Positions 41,427 through 49,732 of a stretch of DNA of 64,000 nucleotides are shown piece after piece. Each line of letters starts with the position of its first letter. Position 1 is the stretch's first letter. A program made the translations under genes and the position numbers. The notes beneath the pieces were generated by a model. It did not search any database, was not told the origin of the DNA, and was given only the letters and a program-made list of their open reading frames with translations. Origin of the DNA: Hyalangium versicolor (GTDB lineage Bacteria > Myxococcota > Myxococcia > Myxococcales > Myxococcaceae); the NCBI RefSeq assembly GCF_020103695.1, contig NZ_JAHXBF010000012.1, forward strand, positions 248,001-312,000, in the 5' to 3' direction.

Positions 41427-41954
41427 TCACTCCTTGTCCTGGAGATGAAGCTTCTCGAGCAGTTCCTTGAGCTTCTCGGGCGGGAGGTTGGCGCGCTCCA
41501 ATGACTTCCGAAGCCCCTCGGCCTTCTTGTACACGGCCTGATAGCCGCATTCCGGCAGGAACTCCGGGAGCGCGGCATAGAGGAGGTTGCGCGGGTAGTC
41601 CCGGCACATGCCCGGGCGGCTGTCATATGAGTCGCATTGCTTGGTCGCCGGGTCGTAATGCGTGCAGCGGAAGATGAAGATCTTCTGCCTGCGATCTTCT
41701 CCCGTGAACTCGAACCCGTTGATGACGCGGTGCCAGGCCAGCGCGAGCCAGCGCAGCGAGCGCAGACGGAACACGGGCGTGCTCACCGGAATCATCGGGG
41801 ACTCGCAGCACTTGCCACAGCCGTTGCACGAGCCCGTGAGGCGGTAGCGAGGCTCGCCTCGGGCGCGGAGAACCCACCGGGTGAAGCCCAGATCAAAGTT
41901 GTAGCGAAGCAGCGCGAGCTTCTTGATGAACCGCCGGATGGGGCCGTCCTTCAT
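41427..41954 (-). CDS. YkgJ-family cysteine-cluster protein
   Basis: A 175-residue protein. SCNGCGKCCESPMIP, then CTHYDPATKQCDSYDSRPGMCRDYPRN, and a late ECGY give the eight or so Cys of the YkgJ (UPF0153) cluster, which likely binds a zinc or iron-sulfur centre. No signal peptide. Function of the family is not established. It lies 25 bp downstream of the TerB/LETM1-like gene on the same strand and probably shares its transcript. Confidence 0.85.
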   Translation of the reverse strand: MKDGPIRRFIKKLALLRYNFDLGFTRWVLRARGEPRYRLTGSCNGCGKCCESPMIPVSTPVFRLRSLRWLALAWHRVINGFEFTGEDRRQKIFIFRCTHYDPATKQCDSYDSRPGMCRDYPRNLLYAALPEFLPECGYQAVYKKAEGLRKSLERANLPPEKLKELLEKLHLQDKE

Positions 41955-41979
41955 GAACTCAGCTCCAGAACCTCGCCGC

Positions 41980-43380
41980 TCAACCCACCTGGCGCTCAGA
42001 AGCTTCTGGCTCGGGCTCGGGAGAAGGCTCGGGCTCGTCCTGGAACGCGCTCGGCAGCAGGCTGAAGGGCAGAACCTTGGACAAGGCGATCAGCAGCAAC
42101 ACCCCGCCCGGCGCGGCGAAGATCGCCAGCGCGGGAATGGCCTTGGCCACATCGATGAGCTGCGCCCGCATCCTCCGGCGCTCATCCCGCGTCAGGCCCT
42201 GGCCGCGAGCCGCCTTGGCCAGCAGCACCGCCAGGTCTCCCGTCTCCCGCACCTCCTGCATCACCCGGTGGAAGTTCGTCTCCAGCGCCTCCTGGATCCG
42301 GATGACGTAGTCCTCGCCCATCACACCCGCAGCCGCGGACACCGTGAACACGTCCACCACCGAGCGGTGGTGCGCGTAGAACTCGGCCATCTCGAGTTCC
42401 AACCGGTGCAGCTCCTCACCTGGCACATGCAGCGCGTCAGCCAGATCCTGGATGAAGGCCCGCTCCCCCCGAGACCGCTGCCCATCCACCAAAGAAGCCA
42501 GCAGCGTCTGCTCGAGGATGAAGTGCTGCATGTCCTTGCTGCGCACGCCAGCCACCATCGTCCGCACGGAGAGCCGGTGCTCAAAGGACTTCTTCACCGC
42601 GGCCTTCAGCTCAGACTCGATGGCATCCGGCAGCGTCAGATCCTCCACCTGACGCAAAATGGCACGGCGCGTGGAGTAGCTCGGCTCGCGATCCGCGCAG
42701 GCCAGTCCCGCCAACACCTTCACGAGCAGCGCCTTCTGCTTCGCCGCGAAGTCGATGCGCCGCTGTGCCTCCGCGCGCTGGAACTTCCCCCGCGCGAAGT
42801 AGTCGATGGCCTGCCGACCAAACATCTGCGCGTCCGCGTACAGCGCCCCGTTGTGGAGAACCAGCCCGTAGACGGGATCACCCGCCAGCGAGATGGCGCG
42901 CCGGGCCAGCGCCGACTCCACCTTGCCCCTCAAGCGCCGAGACACCGCCGTCCCGCCCTGGAGCTTCGCGTCGATGTCCTCGGCCAGGGACACCTCCCCG
43001 GTGAACACCGCGAACAGGAACAGGAGCTGATCCTGCCGCGCTCGGTCCGGAGCCCCGGTGAGCAGCGCGATGTCCAACGCCATTCGCGCCAGCGTGCGAA
43101 CCACCGCGAGGAACAACTGCTCCTCGGGCGCGCGAGCCCGCTCCCCGCTCGTCTCCGCGGTGGGCACTTCCTCCTCAGTCCCAGCCGTGCCCTCCGTGGG
43201 CGTGCCGTACAGCAGCCCCGAGGCCCGTAGTGTCTTGCGCAAGTAGGCACGGGCCCTCGCACGGCCCGAAGCGCGGTCCTCGGACAGACCAGGAGCCACC
43301 GCGGGAGTCGACACACCTGCGTGTGCCGCCACCGCCTCCTCGAGAATCGAGGAGAGCCAACCCGCTTTGCCCAGATCCAT
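41980..43380 (-). CDS. TerB-like / LETM1-like protein
   Basis: A 466-residue protein. The middle (about 250-350) is a helical, acidic region resembling a TerB fold (DMQHFILEQTLLASLVDGQRSRGERAFIQ). The C-terminal part (about 385-450) has LTRDERRRMRAQLIDVAKAIPALAIFAAPGGVLLLIALSKVLPF, the pattern of LETM1-like ribosome-binding or membrane-associated domains, with one hydrophobic segment. The N-terminus (1-90) is poorly ordered. The combination suggests a stress or membrane-associated role, but no function is known. Start is the ATG at 43380. Confidence 0.75.
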   Translation of the reverse strand: MDLGKAGWLSSILEEAVAAHAGVSTPAVAPGLSEDRASGRARARAYLRKTLRASGLLYGTPTEGTAGTEEEVPTAETSGERARAPEEQLFLAVVRTLARMALDIALLTGAPDRARQDQLLFLFAVFTGEVSLAEDIDAKLQGGTAVSRRLRGKVESALARRAISLAGDPVYGLVLHNGALYADAQMFGRQAIDYFARGKFQRAEAQRRIDFAAKQKALLVKVLAGLACADREPSYSTRRAILRQVEDLTLPDAIESELKAAVKKSFEHRLSVRTMVAGVRSKDMQHFILEQTLLASLVDGQRSRGERAFIQDLADALHVPGEELHRLELEMAEFYAHHRSVVDVFTVSAAAGVMGEDYVIRIQEALETNFHRVMQEVRETGDLAVLLAKAARGQGLTRDERRRMRAQLIDVAKAIPALAIFAAPGGVLLLIALSKVLPFSLLPSAFQDEPEPSPEPEPEASERQVG

Positions 43381-43554
43381 GACCGTGCCCTACCCGCGAC
43401 GCCACACCGCTCGCGTCCACCTGGGAATAACCTACCTGCCGCGCGGATGCCACCCTCCCCTCCCGCCGGTGCGAGAGCGGTGACAATTCTGGGCAGTTGG
43501 ACTGCCAAGAACCGTCTCTTGTTCTGGCCGAGCCCGGGGCGCAAGGATCAACCC

Positions 43555-44271
43555 ATGCGCCGCGTGATTCCTCTGCTCGTGACCCTGATGACCTCTATGG
43601 CCTCCGCCCAGGACGACACCGAGGGCGCCATCCCCGACGGCTACTCCGATGAGGACTATGAGCGAGAGGCCGCCAAGCGGCTCGAGGGCACCAGCCGCGT
43701 CTCGATCATCGGCGGATGGCGGTATGCGCCCAACTTCACCTTCTATGACAACTACTACTTCAAGCGGGACAACCGGGCTCTGGAACGCTCCCGGGGGGCC
43801 ATCGGAGGCCCACTGCTGACGGGGACGTTCGCGTACTCGGTCACGGAGCTGATCGAGGTGGGCATCGACCTGTTCACCACCTACGAGCGGATGGAGCTGA
43901 CGAACAAGCCGGGACTGAACGCCGTCACCTTTGGCGCGCTGGTGGGACTGCGCTTCCAGAAGCGGCTGGAGCTGGGCAATCGAGTGGTGATCCCCTCGGT
44001 GGGTGCCCTCTTCGGCCCCATCGTCGCCGCGTCCTACTTCGACGGAGGGCAGTCCGTGGAACGCGGCCAACAAGCGCTCGGCTTCACGGGTGGAGCGACG
44101 CTGAAGCTCTCGAAGCAGTGGGGCCTCTGCTTCGAGCTCCGGTACCTCTTCGCATCGGGCGATGTCAAAGACGTGGGCCCCTTCAACGCCGGCGGGACGT
44201 GGCTCGGCGTGGGAATGACGTACAGCTTCCCCTGGCAGAACGAAAACACGCGGATCCACGGGAAGATCTAG
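43555..44271 (+). CDS. outer-membrane beta-barrel protein
   Basis: A 238-residue exported protein. The signal peptide (LLVTLMTSMASAQ) is cut around residue 19. The rest alternates hydrophobic and polar residues as in beta strands, with aromatic residues at strand ends, and the C-terminal strand is GVGMTYSFPWQ. It is annotated as an outer-membrane barrel of OmpA-like or MXAN type; function is unknown. ATG at 43555 is the first Met before a typical signal peptide. A hairpin follows the stop. Confidence 0.75.
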   Translation: MRRVIPLLVTLMTSMASAQDDTEGAIPDGYSDEDYEREAAKRLEGTSRVSIIGGWRYAPNFTFYDNYYFKRDNRALERSRGAIGGPLLTGTFAYSVTELIEVGIDLFTTYERMELTNKPGLNAVTFGALVGLRFQKRLELGNRVVIPSVGALFGPIVAASYFDGGQSVERGQQALGFTGGATLKLSKQWGLCFELRYLFASGDVKDVGPFNAGGTWLGVGMTYSFPWQNENTRIHGKI

Positions 44272-44275
44272 GCAT

Positions 44276-44302
44276 CGGGTGAGGTGGGGCCCACCCCACC
44301 CG
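44276..44302. terminator. GC-rich hairpin between convergent genes
   Basis: Two 13-base arms around a single base, with one mismatch, form a stem of about 11 pairs with a practical loop of about 5. It lies between the outer-membrane protein stop (44271) and the glucanase stop (44315). Confidence 0.6.
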
Positions 44303-44314
44303 AGCCCGTTTCCT

Positions 44315-46609
44315 CTACAACCGCGTGAGTTCGAAGTCGTCGAACGCGGACCAGTTGCCCGCCGCCGCGTTCGAGTACACGCCAATCGTCACCGTGCCGG
44401 TCGTGACGTTGATGGTGCCGATCGTCAGCTGCTGCCATGTGGACGCCGAGGCCGTGGCCCCGAGGTCCGCGCTGTACAGCGTGCCGCCGCCGTGGTTGCT
44501 CGCCTCCAGGCGCAGGTTGGTCTGCCCGCCACCCGAGCGGACCCACACGCTGGCGCGGTAGGTGCCGTTGGGCACGCTGACGGCCTGGTACGTCGTCTGC
44601 TGGTAGGCGGTGGCCGAGTAGTGCGTCAGCTTGTAGGCGCCCGTGCGCGGCGTGTCCGTGTCCACCTTGTGCACGTCCGCGGACTGACTGGTCGGATGCC
44701 AGCCGGACCAGCTGCTCAAGCTCCCGCCCTCGAGGCCCGCGTTGACGAGCAGGTTGCCCGAGACAAGCGCCGTGCCGAACTGCACCCAGTTGAGGTTGGC
44801 GCTGCCCCGGAACACGACGTAGAGGTCATGCACGCCGGATGCGCCGGTGATGGGAGCGCTGGCCGTCGTCCACGTCTGCCAGCCGCCCGTCACGTTGGCG
44901 CTGACGGTGCCGAGCAGCGGCCCCGTGGCGCTGTCCGCGCGGAACTCAATCGTAGTGGCCGAACCGCCATTGGCCAGACGGGCGCTGACGGACGTGACAT
45001 TCGTGAGGGTGACGTTCTTGAACAGGAGGTAGCTGCCATTGGACGTGTAGCCCACGTCCTTGCCGCCGCCCGTGTCGCTGCAGTTCTCCGGCCGCGCGCC
45101 CTTGGCCTCCTGGAACGCCGCGGCGAGGAGCCGGGTGGTCGCGGGGATCGCGGTGCTGCCCGCCTGGGTGCCCGTCCACTTGAACGTGGCGATGGACGTG
45201 GCCGGCAGCGTGTAGGTGAACGAGGAGTTGCCCCACTTCACCGCGAACTGGGCGCTCGCGCCGTTCTGGTTGTAGACGATGAGCGACTTGGAGCCGTCCG
45301 GGTTCTTGAACGCGACGTTGTGCAGGCCCTGCGCGTAGCCGGTGGAGGCGATGCGTTTGGCGCCGGGGACGACGAACTTGCTGATGTGTCCCATGGCGTA
45401 ATACGTCGGCGTGTAGGTCGCCGTGCCGTTGGACTGGTTGATCGTCACCAGCCCCGAGCAGGTGGTGCACCCGCCATTCGTCGGGCCGCGGTTGGTATCG
45501 AGCGCGATGTTCCAGTCCGTGTACGTCTTCGCCCAGTTGCGGAAGATGGCGATCTCGTTGGTGATGTTCGCGTCGAACAGGTTGGTGATCCACGTCCCGC
45601 TGGAGCCCTCCGTGAAGTAGATGTCCTTGTTCGGGTACTGGTAGTGGATGTCATTCATCGTGGAGACATCCCCGCCATAGAAGTGCCAAGCGGAGCCCGC
45701 GAGGTAGCCAGCCGTCGACGCATCCGCGTAGAGCGTCTGGACGTAATCGGGCCGGTCCCAGTTGTGGTCGTAGCCGAGGATCTTCGTCGTGAGGCCCCGC
45801 CCCGCGAGCGTGGGGCCAAGGTTGTACTTGATGAAGTTGGACGCCTCGGCGGCGGTCAGGTTCATCGTGGGATAGCCGGACGTCTCGTGCAGCGGCTCGT
45901 TCTGCACGGTGAGCGCGTAGACGGGAACGCCCGCCGCCTGGTACGCCTGGATCGTCTTGGCGAAGTAGAGGGCGAACTGGCCATAGGCGGCGGTGTCCAG
46001 CTTCCCGCCATTCATCGAGCCGTTCGTCTTCATCCACGCCGGCGCGCTCCAGGGGGTGATCATCACCTTCAGGTTGGGGTTGAGGGTGAGGGCCTGGCGC
46101 AGCAGCGGCAGGACGTACGCCTCGTCATGGGCGATGGTGAAGTGGGACAGGTTGGTGTCGTCCCGCTGCCCGGAGGGCATGTCGTCATAGGAGTAGTTGC
46201 CATTGACGGCGAAGTCGGAGGCCCCCATCGGCTGGCGCAGGAACGACACACCGATGCCGTTGACCGGATCGAACAGCTTGCTCATCACGGACGTCTGGGT
46301 GGCGGCGCTCAGCTTGTTCTTGATGAGCCACGCGGAGGAGTCCGTCAGCGAGGCACCGATGCCATCCATCGTCTGATAGGCGGTGTTCTCGTCCACGAAG
46401 ATGGTGTTCAGCCCCGCGCTCGCGTCCGCGGTGAAGGCCACGTTGCCCTGCTGCTGCAGCGCCTGGGACAGATCCTGTTTGGTGAGCCAGACATTGGCCG
46501 TCTCTCCGGCCGCATGCGCGGAAGCACCGGCCACGAGGCCCGCGAGCGGCACGAGCCGCAAGGAAGACAGCAAGGAGCTCAGAGAGCGTTGGAGGTACGT
46601 TTTCGTCAT
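44315..46609 (-). CDS. secreted GH30-family glycoside hydrolase with C-terminal binding modules
   Basis: A 764-residue exported enzyme. The signal peptide ends ASAHAAG. The catalytic (beta/alpha)8 domain has the acid/base Glu in ALTVQNEPLHE and the nucleophile Glu in DIYFTEGSSG, both in GH30 contexts; the N-terminal GIGASLTDSSAW and SFLRQPMGASDF are typical of the GH30 barrel. After it come two beta-sandwich modules: a CBM6-like one (about 500-620) and one resembling CBM4/9 (about 625-764). GH30 enzymes split beta-1,6-glucan, glucosylceramide or xylan; the substrate is not fixed by sequence here. It is 93 bp downstream of the GH16 gene and likely in one transcript. Confidence 0.9.
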   Translation of the reverse strand: MTKTYLQRSLSSLLSSLRLVPLAGLVAGASAHAAGETANVWLTKQDLSQALQQQGNVAFTADASAGLNTIFVDENTAYQTMDGIGASLTDSSAWLIKNKLSAATQTSVMSKLFDPVNGIGVSFLRQPMGASDFAVNGNYSYDDMPSGQRDDTNLSHFTIAHDEAYVLPLLRQALTLNPNLKVMITPWSAPAWMKTNGSMNGGKLDTAAYGQFALYFAKTIQAYQAAGVPVYALTVQNEPLHETSGYPTMNLTAAEASNFIKYNLGPTLAGRGLTTKILGYDHNWDRPDYVQTLYADASTAGYLAGSAWHFYGGDVSTMNDIHYQYPNKDIYFTEGSSGTWITNLFDANITNEIAIFRNWAKTYTDWNIALDTNRGPTNGGCTTCSGLVTINQSNGTATYTPTYYAMGHISKFVVPGAKRIASTGYAQGLHNVAFKNPDGSKSLIVYNQNGASAQFAVKWGNSSFTYTLPATSIATFKWTGTQAGSTAIPATTRLLAAAFQEAKGARPENCSDTGGGKDVGYTSNGSYLLFKNVTLTNVTSVSARLANGGSATTIEFRADSATGPLLGTVSANVTGGWQTWTTASAPITGASGVHDLYVVFRGSANLNWVQFGTALVSGNLLVNAGLEGGSLSSWSGWHPTSQSADVHKVDTDTPRTGAYKLTHYSATAYQQTTYQAVSVPNGTYRASVWVRSGGGQTNLRLEASNHGGGTLYSADLGATASASTWQQLTIGTINVTTGTVTIGVYSNAAAGNWSAFDDFELTRL

Positions 46610-46702
46610 GGTGTGTTCCTCGGTTCCAGAAAAGGCAGGAGGGGACTGACGGGACGAACCCGCCAGCCCCCTTCCGAGCTGCAAGTCACTCGAGCCTGGC
46701 GG

Positions 46703-49303
46703 CTACTTCAGATCCAGGTAGTCCACCGAGAAGATCCACCCGTTCGGGTGGGTGACGCCCACCAGGCACAGGGTGCCGGTGCCGCTCGCGGAGACCGGGA
46801 GGGTGAGGTTGGTCAGCTGGGGGCTGCTCCATCCACCCGTCGCCGTGCTCAGCGTGTACGTGCCGAGCACGGTGTTGTTGAACTTCAGCTGCGCCTGACC
46901 GTTGGGGTACGGCGCGCCCACGTGAGCGACGACGGAGGTGAAGCCCGTCATCGTCACGTTGCTCCAGCAGATGGTGTCGCCGCCCTCGAAGGCCACGACC
47001 TTGCCACTGCTGTCACCGCCGGCCTCGGCGAAGCAGCCCGTCAGCGTGGCGGCCTCGGCCTCCTTGCGCACGGAGGTGGGGGGCGTCGAGGTGCACTGGC
47101 CCGAGCTGTTGCAGGAGCTGCCCGAGCTGCAGGTGCCGCACGTGCCGCCACACCCGTCGCTGCCGCACACACGGCCCGAGCAGGCCGGCACGCAGGAGCT
47201 GACGCACTGGCCGGAGCTGTTGCAGGAGCTGCCCGAGGAGCAGGTGCCGCACGTACCGCCGCACCCGTCGCTGCCACACACACGGCCCGAGCAGGCCGGC
47301 GTGCAGGTGCTCGTGGAGGCGGTGCACTGGCCCCAGCTGGAGCAGGTGGTGCCCGAGCGGCACGAGCCGCACACGCCGCCGCATCCGTCGCTGCCGCACG
47401 TCTTGCCCGTGCACTCCGGCTGGCAGGCGTTGCCCGTGGTGCCCAGGTACATGTCATCCACGTACACCTGGGTGTTGCTGCCCGCGCTGCCGCCCGCGTC
47501 GATCTCGAACTTGTACGTGTCCGTGGCCGAGGGGGTGAAGTTGGGGCCGGTGCACGTGGTCCAGCCGGTGCCCACGTTGCAGTTGAAGGTGGAGACGACG
47601 CCCCAGGGATCATGCGCCTGGGCAATCTTGATGGGCAGCGTCCGCGCCACGCTCGACTTCAGGTCCACCTTCCACTTGTACTGGGTGCCCGCGGTGAGCT
47701 GGAAGCCCTCCTGGCGGATCTGCACGCTGTAGGGCTGCGAGCCACCGTTGTCGATGCGCACCCACTGCACAAAGCCGCGCGTGCCACCCTCGTTGATGAC
47801 GTCCGTGAGGCCGCCACCACCCTCGAAGAACAGATCGCTGCGGTGGTAGGTGTAGTCCTCGTTGAAGCCACAGTTGCGGATGATGTTGTCGGCCGTGCCG
47901 TTGCCATCGCTGTCCTGGCACGAGGCCTTGGCGGCCTGGGTGTAGCCGGAGTTGCGGTGATACCAGCGCACGTAGTCCACCTCGAGCTTGGCCTTGTCAC
48001 CCTGGCTGGCCCAGTCGACGTTGATGCACGAGCTCGGTGTCTCCTGGCACTTGCCGCCCGAGCACGCCGCACCGTTGGCGCACTGCGCGCTGGAGGTGCA
48101 CGAACGGCCGGACCAACCCAGGCAGCCCAGCTCGCCGCCCACCGCGTTGTTCAGGATGAGGAACATGGGCTGGCGGAACTCGGTCGCGTTGTCCCCGATG
48201 GAGAGCGTGCCCACGGGCGTTCCGCCGTTCTGCGGCAGGTTGTCGATGTAGATCTTGAAACCGTTTTCATCCCAGAGGAAGCCCCAGGTGTGCCACTGGT
48301 GGTAGTCGATCGTCTTGCCGGGCCACTGCACGCGCGAGCCGCCCACGTCGCCGTCGCACTTGGCGTCACCGTGGTTGGGCCAGTCGCTGCACGCGTTCGC
48401 CTGCCAGCCACCGGGAGCCGCCGCCATCTCTCCGGACTCGGGGTACTCGCGCCACAGGGCGTTGAAGCCCATCGCCTCGTTGGAGGGGAAGAGCGACTTG
48501 TTCTCCTTGATCTGCGAGTACTCCATGATGTCGATCTCGCCCGTCATGGGCCAGCCGGCGCTGTCATCGCGGCCACCGTTGGTGATGGCGCCGTTGGCAC
48601 CGAGCAACCAGATGGCCGGCCACATGCCGTTGGGAGGCGTGGCGCCCGCGGGCAGATCCGCGAAGGGCATGCGCGCGCGGAACTCGATGTAGCCGTAGCG
48701 GAACTCGACCTTCTCGTCCGACTTGATGCGGCCCGAGGTGTACTGCTGCCCGTTGGCAGGGCCGTTGGAGAGACCGTTGAAGGGCGCGCACTCTTCGTGA
48801 TCGTAGACGCCGTTCTTGTTCTGGTCGTAGATGCAGTAACCCGTGGCCGCGCAGGTGCCGTTGGTGCCACATTGGCTGCTGGCGGTACATTGCTGCCAGA
48901 CGACACAGTCCAGCGGCTCCTTGCGCGCCAGGATCGTCAACTTGCCCTGCTCCACACAGTAGTTCCAGTTGGTGGGATGGTCAGGACATTCCCGGTTCGT
49001 ATAGGCCTGCTGCTCATAGTTGACGCCCAGGTTCTCCTTGGTCCAGTTGGCCGTGTTGAGGAAGGACTTGCCCTGGCCCCCGTTCAGGTCGCCACCGAAG
49101 TCGTCCTCCCACGTCAGCGTGAAGGGCTGCCCACTGATGGAGAGCGTCCGCGAGCCCGTGGACTCCAGCGGCTCCGCGCTCTCCACGGCCGGGACGGGCT
49201 CGGGAGCCTCCTCCACGACACAGCTCACGCCCCCCAACCCCAGTGCCCAGACACTGCAACCCAACAGGGCCTGCTTCCACGCAGGCTGCATGCTTCGTTT
49301 CAT
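46703..49303 (-). CDS. secreted GH16-family endoglucanase with Cys-rich repeats and CBM
   Basis: An 866-residue exported protein. The signal peptide ends with a Cys (GGVSC), possibly a lipoprotein. The GH16 jelly roll (about 60-470) has the active-site motif GEIDIMEY with both Glu. Two Cys-rich inserts interrupt it (CVVWQQCTASSQC, and CTSSAQCANGAAC region), which is unusual. Then a beta-sandwich module (about 480-630, CBM4/9-like), three Cys-rich repeats of the GRxCGSDGCGGTCGTC type (about 645-740) and a CBM6/35-like C-terminal module. It likely cleaves beta-1,3(-1,4) glucans. A LacI-type operator lies 53-70 bp upstream of the ATG. Start at 49303 is preferred to 49333, since GGGGTGAG lies ahead of it. 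Confidence 0.9.
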   Translation of the reverse strand: MKRSMQPAWKQALLGCSVWALGLGGVSCVVEEAPEPVPAVESAEPLESTGSRTLSISGQPFTLTWEDDFGGDLNGGQGKSFLNTANWTKENLGVNYEQQAYTNRECPDHPTNWNYCVEQGKLTILARKEPLDCVVWQQCTASSQCGTNGTCAATGYCIYDQNKNGVYDHEECAPFNGLSNGPANGQQYTSGRIKSDEKVEFRYGYIEFRARMPFADLPAGATPPNGMWPAIWLLGANGAITNGGRDDSAGWPMTGEIDIMEYSQIKENKSLFPSNEAMGFNALWREYPESGEMAAAPGGWQANACSDWPNHGDAKCDGDVGGSRVQWPGKTIDYHQWHTWGFLWDENGFKIYIDNLPQNGGTPVGTLSIGDNATEFRQPMFLILNNAVGGELGCLGWSGRSCTSSAQCANGAACSGGKCQETPSSCINVDWASQGDKAKLEVDYVRWYHRNSGYTQAAKASCQDSDGNGTADNIIRNCGFNEDYTYHRSDLFFEGGGGLTDVINEGGTRGFVQWVRIDNGGSQPYSVQIRQEGFQLTAGTQYKWKVDLKSSVARTLPIKIAQAHDPWGVVSTFNCNVGTGWTTCTGPNFTPSATDTYKFEIDAGGSAGSNTQVYVDDMYLGTTGNACQPECTGKTCGSDGCGGVCGSCRSGTTCSSWGQCTASTSTCTPACSGRVCGSDGCGGTCGTCSSGSSCNSSGQCVSSCVPACSGRVCGSDGCGGTCGTCSSGSSCNSSGQCTSTPPTSVRKEAEAATLTGCFAEAGGDSSGKVVAFEGGDTICWSNVTMTGFTSVVAHVGAPYPNGQAQLKFNNTVLGTYTLSTATGGWSSPQLTNLTLPVSASGTGTLCLVGVTHPNGWIFSVDYLDLK

Positions 49304-49355
49304 TTCACTCACCCCGGCCATGGCTTGTTTCAAAGGGAGAAGTCACAGCAAAACG

Positions 49356-49373
49356 CGTGAAAGCGGTTTCACG
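49356..49373 (-). promoter_or_regulatory. LacI-family operator upstream of the glucanase operon
   Basis: The 18-bp palindrome CGTGAAAGCGGTTTCACG has perfect 7-base arms around GCGG. Its core matches the general LacI-family consensus TGNAANCGNTTNCA at every defined position. It lies about 53 bp upstream of the GH16 ATG. No LacI regulator gene is in this window, so the factor is encoded elsewhere. Confidence 0.7.
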
Positions 49374-49695
49374 AAACTATTACGCTTATTCCCTAGAAAA
49401 GGAAATATGAATTCAGCCGACGCAGCGCGGCGACGAAAACCCGAAGTTTGAAAACAGCCACTCCGGGGCCGAAGACATGTCAAAGCCTGACGCGGTGCAG
49501 CGCTCGCTCCCGGGGCTTTAAAGACAACCCCTTGGAGTCAGGCATCGGCGACAAAGACATCTCCGACGCAGTGCAGCGTCTCTGTTCAGGTACCCGCATC
49601 CTTCACGCGAAGTGCGTCTCGTGGGCGACAGGGAGGAGGGCCGCGCGCTCCAATCTCCTTGTCTCCACGGGCAGTTCCGCACATCATGTTGATTT

Positions 49696-49710
49696 TGAGA
49701 ATCAGTATCG
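49696..49710 (+). promoter_or_regulatory. candidate Fur box before the DUF6607 gene
   Basis: TGAGAATCAGTATCG matches the 7-1-7 Fur motif (TGATAATNATTATCA) at 11 of 14 defined positions. It ends about 22 bp before the ATG at 49733, where it would overlap a promoter. A second Fur-type site lies upstream of the HmuY gene, supporting iron control of the group. Confidence 0.6.
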
Positions 49711-49732
49711 AATTCAACAAAGGAGACAGTGG

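Larger units (their letters stand above)
49304..49732. other. divergent regulatory region between GH16 and DUF6607 genes
   Basis: This ~430-bp stretch has no convincing gene. It contains a LacI-type palindrome (49356-49373) next to the GH16 gene, an AT-rich part (about 49368-49410) suited to a promoter, and a Fur-box candidate (49696-49710) just before the DUF6607 ribosome site. Between 49430 and 49680 I see nothing recognisable. Confidence 0.6.

Noticed and set aside
44279..49360. A 1693-codon plus-strand open frame across the glucanase region
   Set aside because: It is antisense to two genes with signal peptides, catalytic motifs and carbohydrate modules. Long antisense frames are normal at this GC content, and its translation is low-complexity, rich in Arg, Val, Gly and His.
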